64,000 nt of DNA from Cyprinodon diabolis (taxonomy: Eukaryota > Chordata > Actinopteri > Cyprinodontiformes > Cyprinodontidae): the NCBI GenBank assembly GCA_030533445.1, contig CM060070.1, positions 21,580,001 to 21,644,000 on the forward strand, read 5' to 3'. The translations under genes were made by a program, and so were the position numbers. Below, one piece after another: positions 26,392 through 41,300 of the stretch. The notes under the pieces are model-generated. The model ran no database searches. It was not told the DNA's origin and saw nothing but the letters and a program-made list of their open reading frames with translations. Within the stretch, counting starts at the first letter, position 1. The number at the start of each line of letters is the position of its first letter.

Positions 26392-29300
26392 AGCTATATA
26401 CAAACAGTAGACTGTGCGTTAATGTAACGCAAGCTTCAACCTTGCATGGTTTTGGGCCAAGTCTAATCTGGGTACTAGTTGCAACAGATCTCACCTTAAT
26501 TCTTTTCCCAATTACGTTTCTATGACCACTATTATAAAATTTTATACTTTACTGTATTTGCAGCTTTCCCTTGATATTAAACTTTTCATATTTTAAAAAA
26601 CGGAAGCAATGGTGTTTGGTCCCAGCAATGTTTTTGAACACCACCCCCCGTTGCCTTTTTTACAGATTTTTTAAAGCCTGCTGTCTCAGTGTTGGGTTTT
26701 AAGATGGACAGTGATTTTCAATTTTGGTTGTTTTAAATTGCTTTATAAATAGTTGAGTTAATCAACAATGCAATGTTTAAAAGCGCCAATGCACGCTATG
26801 TTTACAGCAGGAAATAGCTACTTGAGCTGCGGAGTCCAGTGGAGTTTTCCCAAGACAGGCATGACATCTCTCGCCTAAAAAAAAACAAACTGTAAACTGA
26901 AAATGTTTTCAATCTGTTTTCCACACCATGAGAGGAAACTTGAAATCTAGTTCCAGCAAGACAGAAAGGCAGGTGGCTCATACAACACCAACAGGAGTAG
27001 GAAGAGGACAGCATCATCCTATTCATAGAAATTAGGCTAACACCTCTGATCAGGACCTCAATTTATTGCTGTTAAGTTTCATCGTTTGAGAGTGGACAAA
27101 ATGTCAGCCAGCGTTAAGAAAAAAACAGGGGGACTGGCTGTGTGGTACATTAAAGTTAAAGTGATTCAGTGTAACAGATGTTGAACTTCTAGCAGTTAGC
27201 AGGAGGCTATATTCGTGTGTCAAAAAGGGGAGCTTTGTGGCGTCAATGTAACGGCAGTATACATTACTTCCTCTGCTAATGTGGACGCAACCTATAATGC
27301 TCTGCTCACCGTCACCAGCAGGCTGCAGAAACAGCCTAATCTCCTCATCTCTGGAAACTTCAACCCCATGCCTCACTATCTGCTATAGATCCATCTGCAT
27401 CCAGCATGTCACCTGCTCAACCGGACAATACTGGACTTGCTTTAGGAGAAAGATTTCAACATTACACTGTTCCATTCTTAGACCGTATGCAAATCTGTTG
27501 TGCACAGACAGCTTGCGATGCCATGTGTGGTAAAGGGGAAATGTAGGAGGAAATGAGGCTTTAATACTGACCCATTCATACAATAACAGATTGTATAGAC
27601 AGCAGCAGGCTTCTCAAATCCTGCACAGGTTAACTGTAAGGTGGTATAGAGCATGTCTTCAATCTGAGCCTCAAGCCTTCAGTGCTTTCAAACAGGACTT
27701 CAATTATAAACTTAGGTAGTCCGTCAGTTGCCAGAATTTATACTGGATTATCTCACCAACTGGTCATGTAAGAAAACTTCAAACATCTCACAAGTGAAAA
27801 TGTGAAAATCTTTTAATTAAGACTGGTAAATAGCTATAAGGTTATTTTAATTGAAGGGGTTAGCACCAAATATTTGTTTTTAGCTTCAATTTGAAAAGCA
27901 AAGGTTACATTTAGTTGGTTTCACTTTCATTTTTCCAAGACGAAAAAAAAAAAGCAATATTCGACATTAATATGTGAGTTACTGCTAAAGAACTGATGAT
28001 TTATTTTTTGTGCTTTTCCATGTGACTGGATATAAAAAGACAAATGAAAGACATACAGTAAACTAACTGAGAATTAATAATCAGAGATTATTTATGGATA
28101 TTAGGGATGGAACGGTTTATGAAAACCGTCCGAACCGTTCGGTTCGACTGTCTCGGTTCGATTCGCGTGTGTTGCGTTTGGTTCATGCGCTGCTCCTTTT
28201 TCTCATAGGTGACGCGTGTACACTCCAGAGCAGAAGGTGGCGGTACTGCGACCAAAGCCAACCACCAGTAGTAAACAAGAAGAAGAAGAAGCGAAGCAGC
28301 GTAGCCGGGTGTAGCAGAAAAAAAATCAGTTGTTGTGGAGAATTGTGTGGGTATGGCCAGTGGGAAAGAACAGGAGTTGGAAGACGCACCAGCAGCACTT
28401 TATAGGTCTGCTGTATGGGACCACTTTGCATGTAGAGTGACCTACGATGACGGCGGAAAGAAAGTTGTGGATAAAAGTGCAACAGTGTGCAAGCATTGTG
28501 CAACATGTTTTGTTTATGCTAACAGCAACACGACCAACATGTCAGGCTAACAATCAACATATACCGAACCGAACCCAAAACCGTGACCACGAAACCGTGA
28601 ACTCAACCGAACCGTGGATTATGTGAACCGTTCCACCCCTAATGGATATAAGCAAAAGGATAAAAAAAACACTAAAACAAATAAAGGATCTGATTTAGCT
28701 GTTATGTGTATGTTTAAGTACAATCTAAGAAAACTTGGCCAGAATTATATATATTTTTTTCTATTGCTACTTGCTAAATTGCTAAAATAAAATCAGGTCA
28801 GCATCCCTTGAAGATTGATAAAATTTCTGTTTTTCTGTATCCACAGGCAGGTAGATGCTCATGACCTTGAAATCATGCTTGTAACAGCCGAGTCAGTTGG
28901 AAGCATAAAATCCTCCTTATAACCAACACCAACCGTCTTATCCTCTCTGAAAAGCCATCCAGTCTGAGCCCTGGAGAAGGTGATGGATTTGGTGGAAAGC
29001 GTGGCGGAGTAAACATCACTGCTCATCAAAATGTCCACCTCCTCTTCGGTCTCCATCTCTGACTCCTAAGAAGAGAGGAGAACAGAAAGGAGCACAAGTA
29101 GAAATGTCATAAAAGTCCGGTTTTAATCTACAGGCAGAGTGAAAACAATTAATTTAGCTGTCTGAAAAAACAAGAGGAAACCTTGAACAATAATGATTCA
29201 TTTCCCACATGGTGATATGTCTTTCAATTTTTATTTTTTGTGTTATTTTCTGCTCACAGCTTATTAAAAAATAAACAAAATAATTTCAAAAAGTTTATTT

Positions 29301-32300
29301 GACACACAGATGTCCGTTTAGGGAACAGTATTCCATTCATATGCACTTGGTGCTTGGTTAACCTTTTACTTATGAATAATTGCAGTGTGGCTTTGGAGAG
29401 ATCCGCCTGCAGCACTGCTGAAGTGTTCAACAAGCCCACATTACTTTAATAGCAGCTTTCTGCTCATCTGCTTTGTAAGCTCTTGTGTCTAGTGCCATCT
29501 TTCTCTTTCATAGATACCATGAGAGGTATAGATCTAGCACATTTTCTGGGAATTGAAGCATAGTGCTACCAGAAGAGGTATTGCAGCAGAATACAAAGAA
29601 ACACCAAATCATCAGTGGCTGTGGAAACTTCACACAGGAATAAAATCAACTGGGATTCTACTATTTTAGTTCTTCCTCAGGGCTTTCGGAACCTGATTTC
29701 CAAATAGCATAAAATATACTTTAAAGGTGTTGTTCAAAGCCCAAAATCTTAAAAGATGATTCTGGCCTTTGGATAAGAGACAGATTGTCAGATTCATATT
29801 AAATCCCGGTATAACGCTTCCCAGGCTGTTTCTTATTTAGGAAAAGCTTGATACAAGGACCGTAGCAGCTTGAGTCACTGATATGTCTGTGTGTGGTGGT
29901 TCTTGGAGCTGTGACTATAGTCAATGGTCCTTTATAAATCTATACTAATCCGACTTTAAATTGGCTTTGCTACACAATCATCTTAAGGTTATTCTTGTTT
30001 GGGCATCTTTTTTTACCAAACTTTTTCCTTACACTCAAATTTTCACTTAAATATGTGGAGACAGCACTCCGTGCTTTCTTTTGTGGCTTACTCTCCTTAT
30101 TGGGGTGTCAAGGACAACCTGTTAGACACCTGTCAATCAAATTCTAACATATGCTTACATAGGCCATGATGATAAATTATTTTGGGGTTTTTCAGTTTTA
30201 TGCCATATTCTAATTTTCAAAGAAAATCAACTTTGTGTTTTTTTTATTAACTATAAGCCCTGATATTCAAAATCAACAGGAATAAATACGAAGCACGTCA
30301 GTATGTGTGTGTAATAGACTTGCATTCTAATTGATTGCGAAACAGGGAATACATGTGGCAGATAGAACCAGTTTTAGTCCGTGAGGCAGACACCCTCTCT
30401 ACTTTTAAGGGTAGGCCTAAAACTTTACTTTTTGATAACGCTTATAGCAAGAGAGGCTCAGGCTATCCTGAGCAATCTCTATAGTTATACTGCTATAGGC
30501 TTAGACTTCTGGAGGACATAGGGACCCCCATTTCATCATTCTGTTTCACTCTATCTCTATTCTCCCACTCTGCAGTCCTAAGTAGCTTTGCCTAGTCTGT
30601 TCCTGTTTTGGCTGTGACACCATCCTGGAGAGAAATATCAGTTGTGCTGCTGCCATCAACGCCTTTGTTTATAGATGTTCGAGATTGGCCTGTTTTTCAG
30701 TGTAGTCCTGTATCTCTGACTGTGACTGGCTGGATGTGGTCTCTTCATCCTCTGACATGAGAGCTGGCTTGGTGCTCGTCTGCCTGGCTGAGGTTCTATT
30801 TTACAGTTGCCTTTTGTATCACTGCTTCTTTTTCTATGTCTGCTTCTGTCTCCTTGAACACCAGTCGGCCTCGGTAGATGGCCGCTCACACTGAGCCTGG
30901 TTCTGCTGGAGGTTTCTTCCTGTTAAAGGGAGTTTTTTTTCTCTCCACTGTCGCTACAAGCATGCTTAGTGTGAGGGATTGCCTTTGAGTCAATGAGTCG
31001 ATGCAATCAACTGGTTTTCCTTAGATAGAAAAGTTTGATTCAATTTGACTGTATGATCTGGTGAACTGTAAAGTGCTCTGAGATGACGTGTTGCGCATTG
31101 ACTCTATATAAATAAACTGAATTGAATATTGGGGGCAGCAGATCTCACCCACCTCATGGTGTATCCGCTGGTAGACCTTCTGTTCATTGTCCAACACAAC
31201 AAACGACTCAGAGGGAATAGCATTGCCATTGAAGATGAAACTGAGGTCTCCTCGCTGGCATTTCATGTCAGTGAAGTCAATCAGGGTTGTATCCAATCTG
31301 TACCCAATGGATTACATGTCAAGAAACACAAAAAGGTTTAGTTTAGAGGATGGAGAGTTAAAATACATTTCATCATGACCCCCAAAGCACTAGCTTGCTA
31401 AACTTATTGACCCATTTAAACCAGTAGGAAGTATGTTGGTGCAGAAATGTCTCATATTTACTCTGAGAGCTTCAGAGATTGTGCATGATAATCACTGCGA
31501 CGGGAGATCAAATACAAACTTCAGGCTGCTTATTTTGTGTGCTTGTTTGTCTGAGTAGGGTGTCACAGTCTGCAGCGACAGCAAAGAGAATAACTGATCT
31601 TAATGTGAAGAAAAGCGACATGTGGATAAGTAAGTAGGAAAAGCATGACCGAAAGCAGAATGCAAATGAACTCGGTGTGACAGTTTTTGGTTTCGCTCCT
31701 TTCACCCTCTCAGTTTCTCTCTGTTCCCTCTCTATATCTCTGGAATAACGAGAGGGCATTTTGAATATAAAATTAGACAGCCAGGAGCAGCTTCAGACGA
31801 TAATGAGAAGCTTCACATCAAGGTTAGCTCTTAAGGGAAAAGCCCACAGATAGCAAAACTCAAACTTGCTCTACAAATGGGTTTATAGTATACTGAAGGT
31901 TATGGCAGTGAAAAGTAGAGGTTTATGTTTACACTCTGGTTAAAGGAGGGGCTCTTTTTAACTATATGTCTAAGCAGTGCAAGCTATACCCGAAAACATT
32001 TGGCTTCTGCCCAAAAGGCAGTGAGTGGATCTGGATTCCCATTGACTGTTTTAGCGTGAGTCACAGTATGACGACTTTCTGCTGACACTTTAAGTGAGTG
32101 AGCTAAACAGCGCAGTAAATTCTACAGTAACTCTCCATTTATGAGGCCCTGCCTTAAACAGAAAGACAGAAGTTACAGATGTCTGCTCAGATGCATTGCC
32201 ATTCCCTTTGCTTCTAGGCAGGCTCTGACATCCCTCTGATTCACAAAACTGAGCACAACATCAGAGCGAGAACGTGGACACAGAAGATGCTAAATTAATT

Positions 32301-35300
32301 GCATCATCTTTACACATTTATTTCAAGGGGAAAAAAAACAGTGACCTTGCTACAAAAATATTAGTTGTGTTTTGTTTTTTTAAAAACAACTTACCTGATG
32401 TTTAGGCCTTGTTTATAAATCTTACACGCGTCCGATGGGAGGATCCTGGACAGCAAAGGCACTGCGACATAAAAAAAAGATGTAGAGAACACAGGTAAAA
32501 AAAACTGAACTGCATCTACATTCAGGAAGAGTATGAATAATTAATGACATCATGGACGTTAAAGCACATGTCTAGTGGGCTATACAGCCATCATAACAAG
32601 AAAGTCTACAGCTTATATCCGAATGCCCCAAATCAGTCAAGTTCTGCTGTCTATTACACATGAATATTATCTATTCTTTCAAATTGTGTAAATCATTTAT
32701 AAACCCACATGGGTCACTTGTAGCACAGTGATTGCTGCTACGGTACAATGGTTCAGTTTGGGACATTGTTCCTTCCAGTTATACTGTATCCAACTTTTAT
32801 CATAGATTCAGCATTAATAATACTACAAATCACATAGTCGGTGAATAACAACCGTCTCTTCCCAGAAAACCACTTTAAAGGAAGGCGTTGTCAGCTCATG
32901 TCCAGCTTGAGGAACAGTGTTCAGTACGTGACCTGTGAGCAGTCTCCACACAGCTCTGACAGCAAGTCACTGATAGCAGATACACTGTTTATTCAACATG
33001 TACTGGTCTTTGGCATTAGCTTATCATTCTACATAAAAAATGAATCTGTAAGGTCAAGCAAAATCCCTTGAATTATGACATGCAACAACTACAAACCTCT
33101 CTGTATTTAAAACAACACAAAGCATTTAGGGTTTAGTGGCTCTATGCTTTGCAGAACCATCTTTTTCTAACAATTAAAGCTGCATGTCTTTGAGAGTATG
33201 TTTGCTTTTATCTTTCCATATTTATAGACTGAGTCTGTTTTTCTTTTCTTTGCTGTTTTATATTTTGTGCAAATCATGTCAAGTTCATACAGATTGGATG
33301 TAGAAGATCTGTGAACAAGCAATATAACATCTTGTTACAGAATTGGATATACAGGATATGCTTTTAAAACATTTAAGTATTTCACCCTATCCATCCCAGC
33401 ATAGCTCTGGCTGCAGGTTTAGTGATGCTGTGGTACTAGAAGATGAATCTCCACCCTGGTCTTAAGTCTTTTGCAGCTGCTAACAGTTTTTTTAATGATT
33501 TCTATGCATTTAGCTCCCTCCATTATCTCATAAACTGAACCTGTCCCTGCAGAAGAAAAGCATCCACAAAGCATAATTCTTCTACCACCATGTCTATAGT
33601 GAAGAGGATTCTTTTTCCAATAGGTTTTAGTTTTTCAGCAAACAAAGAGTGTAGGTTTGACCAAACAGTTCAGTTTTGGTATCCTATTCAGAGCACCTTC
33701 TTCTATTAAGGTTTGTCACCTTAAAGGTTTTTCCAATCAGAATGACACGATTCTACCATAAAGGCCAGAATTGGAGAGTTCATGACTAAGACTTGTCCTG
33801 TCAGCAGATTCTCAATGTTCCCACTCTTTATGCCATTAAAGGTATAGTGGAGGATTTTCTTTTTTCGGGTGGATCATCAAAATAAGTGGTCCTCCTAATT
33901 GAGGATAGGTTTATGTAAGGCCGTTTACATGCTGGCCCCTATTTTCGCGTGCCGGTGGTGAGTCTGACATAGTAGCAACTTTTGGTGATGGCGGCAGCCT
34001 AGAGGTTAGAGCATAGCGATTGGAATCCTGGGGGTCTGAGTTCAAGCCCCACGACCTCCACTCTGGGTACCTGAGCAAGACCTTAACCCCACATTGCTCC
34101 CCAGGCACCACACAATGGCAGTCCACTGTTCTCCAAGGGGATGGGTTAAATGCAGAGGTAAATTTATCCAATGTGAGATAATAATGTTAAATTTTTATTA
34201 TTATTACTCTTTTAAACAGAGTCGGGGGAGAGTTCTTGTCTCAAATGGAGGAGTTCAAGTATCTCAGGGTCTTGTTTGAGACTGAGGGACGGATGAAGCA
34301 TGAGATCGATAGACGGGTTGGTGCAGTGTTAGCAGTGCGGTCACTATGTTGTACTGTCGTGATAAAGAGGGAGCTGAGTCGAGAGGCATAGCTCTCGATT
34401 TACCGATCAACCCATTGAATCCCACCCTCACCTATGGTCATGAGATCTGGGTACTGACCGAAAGGACAAGATCGCGAATACAAGCGGCCACAATGAGTTT
34501 CCTTGGCAGGGTGGCTGGGCGCACCCTTCGAGATTGGGTTTGGAACTCAGTTACCCGGGAGGAGCTCGGAGTGGAGTCGTTGCTCCTCCATGTCGAAAGA
34601 AGCCAGCTGAGGTGGCTCTGGCATCTGTTCCGGATGCCTCCTGGTCACCTCTCTCGGGAGGTGTTCCAGGTATGTCCCATTGGGAGGAGGCCTTGTGGAA
34701 GGCCCAGGACACACTGGAGGGACTATGTCTCTGAGCTGGCCTGGTGTTGCCTTTGTGTCCCTCCAGAGCAGCTGGAAGAGGTGTGTGTGAGAGGATCGTA
34801 AAGTCTGGGCATGTCTGCTTAGACTGCTGCCTCTGTGACCCAGCTCCGGATAAAGCAGAAGAAAATGAATGGATGGATTTTAAACAAAGCGTGCACAAGG
34901 AGAAATGGGCTTGTGCATGCTCTTGCACGCGTTTAACAGGCATTACCTCTAGGGAGCGGGTACAGGGTTGTGCTTTTTTTTTAAGTGGAGAGGGCGGATC
35001 TGTTCAAATATTCGTAAAAATCCTGCACTATTTCTTTAAGGTGAAGGGTCATGATTCAGTAGGCTTGTGCTTGAGCTGCAGTCTTTCCATTTTCAGATGG
35101 TGGATTAAACAGTGCTCTATAAGACATTTGAAGGGCTAGGACATAGTTTTAGCCACAACTCTTTTCATAACAATATCCTTGAACTCTCTGATGTTTTATC
35201 TGCTCCCCTGGATCTTTTTTGTTCTCCAACAAACATTTAAACCTTTCGCAGTAGAGCTTTATGTTTACTTCTACAAACAGATATAGTCAAAATGGATGAT

Positions 35301-38300
35301 ACTTAAAAGTAAAGTATCACCCTCAAAAGTGTATTTATAATAAAGAAAAAAAAGGTCTGTCTTGCCACTTCACAATAATTCACTACTCAATAATAATGAG
35401 GATTGTGGCTGCAACCTGAAAACATGTTTAAGGGTTATATATAATGTTATTGTGGGACAGCAAAAGTGGTATTTAACTCACCCCAACTCTGGAAGTCCCA
35501 GTGAAGCTCCAGGTAAAAATCTCCAAGCTGCAGAGATATATGCTATTTATTAGACGGGACAAAATGTAAAACAAAAATCATCCTTATATAATTGGTTTCA
35601 GATTCAGTTAAGAACTGGAACTGTAATGCAGAGGAAATGTTTGTAACGGTGAAATAAACAGTGTAATGACCAGGGACTATTTAAAGCTTCATATTAATAA
35701 CTGTTGAGTAAATGACTGGGTACTTACAGGATGTCTATATAAGGCTGACTCATAACTAACTCAGTTAATCTGTCATAAAGTGAGCAGAGGATTGCAAACT
35801 TCGGAGTCTTAATCATCTCTGGGATGCAAAAAAATTACCTTTTTTTTCTCCATCAATATAGGCTTTTATTATGTCTAATCAGAGGTGGGTAGGATTTAGT
35901 TACATTTTATTTCAGTATACTGAAGAAAAATGTGTACTCCTAATACTAATTTTACTACTTCTACTTGATTAATATTTTTAAGAAGCTACTCTAACTTGAC
36001 TCTAGCGTACCTTATGACCAAATGATGATAAAACGTCTATAATAAAACATGAGACAAAATAACATATTCATGGAACTAGAATAAGGTTTGTATGAAAATA
36101 AAAACCTAAGGTTTCAATAAAGGCAACCTTTCTGTTTCAAAAGGTTTTTTCTGCTTTATTGTATGGTCTGGTTAATTCTCATCATGAATGCAATGGTTTC
36201 AGTCGCTATAGGCCTAAAACCAATGTAATCAATAAAAATAGAGGCTTAAAATGAATCTGTATAATGTGTTGTACACAGTGAACTGACTTGCTGAAATACT
36301 AAATAATACAACGGACTGGTGACCAGACCAGAGTGTACCCCGCCTTTCGCCCACAGACTACTGGAGATAGGCAACAGCCCCACCATGACCCCGACGGAAG
36401 GAGCAGGAGAAGAAGGATGGAAATGGTTGTTAACATACACTGTAAGAAACAAACAAGTTTTTGTCTTGACCAGCAAGATGGCATTGGTACTTCTTCAATG
36501 ATTTATATTTACTTTGTACCAGTATAATGAGAAATAGATTAGATATGATACTTTTACACATAAAGAAGACATAATCTTCAAATTAACTCAGAGTGGACAA
36601 CTAGTCAAGATATTAAGATCAGAATTATGGGCATCCCCAAGTCAGGGGTGTCATATTTATTTGCCAAAACAATTATGTGCAGGTATAAACTAGATGACAA
36701 TGGATCATCATACCACTTGGGAACGAGATGCGTTCTGTGTTCTTGAGGAACATGTTTCTGTCCAATATGGGTGTACCCACACAAGGCCAGGTCTGTCCGG
36801 AGGAATGGGCCAAAATTCCAGCAAACTACTGTGCTTTTCAAAATATATCTAAAACATCTAATAAAATTATATAGTGTAAAGGTTAAAACTTGTAGCACTA
36901 AGGAAATGTGTGTTAATATCTGAATTTGAAGACAGAAAAAAAAAAAATATAATGTCAGTACTCTGGCTCTCATCACAAGAAAAATCTGTTTCCCTTTGTC
37001 CAACAGGAAGTGAGAAGAAAATCTGTTCTTAGGGAAGGCAAGTTTAGTAATAATACAATATTATCGGCGTGCTATTGGCATCGGATATTGTCAGAAATTC
37101 AGATATCATGCATCCCTATTTTATACATCACATTTTAGTATATTTTAGAAAATTCAAAGAGCTGTACCAGAGAAAGGAAATATAATAGGAAAACACACAG
37201 CATATGTAAACATCTTTTGTCTACATGTTTGCTTATGTCCATAGGTCTGAAAATCTTTCTGTTTTTATAGATAGACAGAAAAAAACCTTATGAATCACAA
37301 TAACAGAAAAACAGCAACTTACTGAGTAGAAAACATTTTATCGTCAAAAAAGAGCTACATCTTAGGTCCGCAGAAAAACACTATGAGTACATACCTCTTT
37401 AAGGGCTTTCAGCAGTTTGGGCCTCTTGTCCTCCACACTCTCCCTGGACTGCTGCTTCAGTTTCCTCAGCAATGCTGTGACTGTGGGAGAGGAAGGAGAC
37501 AAAAAGAAGTATTGACAATTAAGAAGCTTTTCCTTCCGTTACATAAAGCACTTCTTGCTTTTTAAAGTTTTTAAATCACTGAGAAAGGAGCACTAGACCA
37601 GACAGACATGCAATCAGCTCCATAAACAGAGAGCTGTTGACTTGAATATTCTGCTTTTATTGGATCCAAGTCCCACTTTAAAATCTCTAAGCAGACCATC
37701 TATCCACTCTACTATGCTGATTTGAAGGAATAGTCTCAAAAGTAAGAAACTTCTCTCTCGTCTTTGAAAAACATCATTTGAAATTGTCAGCAGTCTTACT
37801 TTTGTCGGATTTGCTTTATGATAAAACCTGCTTATACACACATTTAATACTTATTTGTCATCATTCTGTAGATACCTCCTTCCCTGTTATACCTATAAAG
37901 AAAGCAGTTTCCAGAAATGTACTTTACCATTACATATTAGTATTTTTCTCTTGGTGGTTTGTTTATTTTGATGAATAATTGATAAAAATGCTTAAATCTC
38001 ACATAAAGTTTTATGTATTGTCTCAGTAAGGGTAATGGGTGGTGCTCTTTAAGTTTTCACATTAAGGGATTGCAGATGACAATATTTCCCAACAGCTGAA
38101 TAAAACTTTCTTGTAAGCAACACAAATGTAAGGGAACCTTCCTTCAATAAGCTTACTGATGGACGATGGAGAATAGCTATAAGCAATAAGTGAGTCAGTG
38201 CTCATTTTCGAGCTTTTTGGAGCTTCTAATGCAGTAAAACTCTGGCTAAATAACTTCTCAGCGTGCAAAGTGTTAACTCATTCAGGGCTAAAACAATTAA

Positions 38301-41300
38301 TCGGATTAGTCGTGATTAATCAATTATTGAAATAATTGTCAACAAATTTAGTAACCGATTAATCGTTAACTGGAGTTCAGAGACTGTAAATATGCCTTTA
38401 GGTGACAGATCAACCAACCCTTGAGCAACAATTAAACCAAAATTGTGAAGAAAAAATATATAAACATTTTTTTCGCAATATAGTGGACGTATATTGGGCC
38501 TATGAGGGCACGTACCTAAACTAGGAGGTTTTTACTATGAGATTCAATTGACAGTTTCTATTGAGCTAATGACAGGGTTTGTAATTAATCAGTTGAAATT
38601 AATAATATTTTAACCAAAAACCATATAATTAACAAAATAAACCACATTTTTAAATTCAAAAATCTTTTTTCCTCCTCAGTATCGAAGAAATAATTATTTA
38701 AGCACGACAGCACATATATTGTTTTCATCCAGCAGTAAGATTATTCAACTATCAGACTGGTTAAAAGTTGTAATACGTTTGCTTTTTGAAATTTGATAGA
38801 ATTTCTATTAAAAACTACTTCATAGTTAAATAACAACAGTCTATTAACAACATTCATAGCACAATTCCTTCCACCTATTATGGTACAAAAATACAAATAG
38901 TAACAATGCTTAAAATATATCAGTAAACAGAAGATAAAGTTCTATTTCTAATACTGCCAGAACTGCTATAACAGTTCAGCTCTGCATTGCCTTTATGAGC
39001 TTAAAAATTGCTATTCCACATACAGCATTAAGTGCAATGACAACATTTTGGTCGTTGAGGCTACTTTTTATCATTAAGCCAGTTACACACACTAATATTC
39101 CATGTTCTTGGTCCAAGTAAGGACACCTCGCTGCAGACCTTGTATTCGGTTTGAGCCAATTTGGTTTTTAAACTTTTATATCCCTGGTGGAACATCTACT
39201 TTGATGCGGCTCGTGCATCAGATTTACAAGAAACAATGAGTACAAAGGTTCCGAATGGGATTTTAGTATGTATGTAAGAAAATTCAATGTGGAACGTATG
39301 AAATGTTTCTAATTCATTCATTGAAATTAACATGTTAAAATCCCAGCCCTAGTTTTTACTGAAATATGAATGAAATGTGGTTAGCATCCAGGTAAAATAC
39401 ATAACAATACATTTCTCTTTTCCTAACAGATGGGCCAGCTTTTTACAATCAGACAGGACACCTGATTCATCTAGGCAATCATGGTACTGAAACAAAAAAC
39501 TCCAGGATGTTCAAAGGCAACAACCTCTCAGCTATGAGCCTTACTGGTAATAAGCTTTGCCTTTGACCTCTATACGTTGACCACAGACAGAGGCACAATG
39601 ACACAAACTTTTAACTATAACCATTCATATTTTCAAGCATTCAGTTCTATCAAACTAAGCCGGGAAAAGTAGGGATTTAGATCTGACTGCTGGATGTTTA
39701 TGTAAGAGGAACTTGCTATTCAGAGGAGAGTACAGCCGTCTGTTGCTCATGACACAGTTTTGGTTCTTTGATGAAGCCAGGAGGGAGTGAATGGCCATAT
39801 GACCGTACCAGTTACTGCTCTGGAAACACTTAAAAATATAGTTCTTATTTTGTCTGTGACAACCAAAGCGTCCTACTTTCAAATCAAACTAAATAATTGT
39901 AGATACATTTGGGATCATCATAACCCTGACTACCAAGGAGGCTTCAATGTGCTGGTAGTGAGTCAATGTTACAAACAGGTTGTTGATATTGTTTCAGAGG
40001 CTCTCCATGTGGCAGTACAGATCCAAGGGTTAAGTCCGGTCAAATTGGACAACAGGGGATTCATCACCACAGGTAGACATATATGAAGACACACTTGCCA
40101 ACCTGACACAACCAAAGGATGTTTGTGAACTGGTCTAATGAATGATGATAAGAAATGGACAGAGTTCCTCTTTATCCTCAGCACCTCTCACTTTGACAAG
40201 AAGAGGAGAGCAATCTCACCATCTAGCCATGGACCATGCAGACAGCAAAGGCTGTTAAACCAAGCCACACCACTGCAACATGCTACCAAATTAACTGTTC
40301 TTCCTGAAGGCAGAATTAGGTGCCTGACCATAGGGTTTCACGGCTGTATTCCAACAGAAAAATACATTTTCTATCACTGCTAAAACTGAATTAGTCCTTG
40401 GAACTAATAAAATTACTTCTTCTGGAAGGTCTTAAAATATCTTCATTGGAAAGTCTACACCTGATTTATTGCCAATATGATAATAAAACTGGTCAGGGGT
40501 AGCAATCTTTTTAGCTAAACCATAATGTTGGCTGGTGCAACAGCTACAGCCCCCTTAGTTTGTTTAAAGAAATATATGTAAAACATCTGCAGTTATTTGA
40601 ACTCTGGACGAACTGAAACCAAACTCTAATGGTTAAGCCAGTTTTGCTCGTAACACCCATTCAATTTTTGGATAGACTAATATGAACTGATTATACACAT
40701 TACAGACACTCTGCCCAACACTATGAAGATTCACAACTTAATAAAAAAAAATATTTCTATTTTTTTTCTCATTGGATCTACATGATTCTTATAGCAGCTG
40801 AAGCTCTTCACATATGAAAAGAATATGGATTAGTTTTAACTATATATATCTCTGTTTACTTGTGCAGCACAAATTTAAATGTTACTGATGTTCTTTTGTA
40901 ATTCACCCAAACTGATAGACATCGACTAGTGTTACATTAGTGTGTGTAGAGATAATACACCAGTGTCACAAAACCAATTGAACGCAGCATGCCCTACTTC
41001 ATTCATGCCATTTCTACATGCTGGTTTCCCTAAATTAACAGTCTGGATTCATATCACATCCCACCCTAAATAAGATGCTGGCATGAAACAGAGAGGCATC
41101 AAGCCTCCCCACAGTGCTGTAAGAAAAGAGCTATTCAGGGTAAGCCACTTTGAAAAACATTGCTGGAGTTTTTTAATTTGCTTGAGCACTAGTTTTTCTA
41201 CTTCAGTTTTTCAGTAGACAGTTCTGCTGTAGCCTGGCCGTTTATTTCCTCTGCTGAAAGCATTACAGCCAAACACTCCCATGGAAAAAAGACCCTCCCT

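Noticed and set aside
33984..34060. tRNA gene
   Set aside because: Only the A- and B-box-like motifs survive; the sequence continues into a SINE body.
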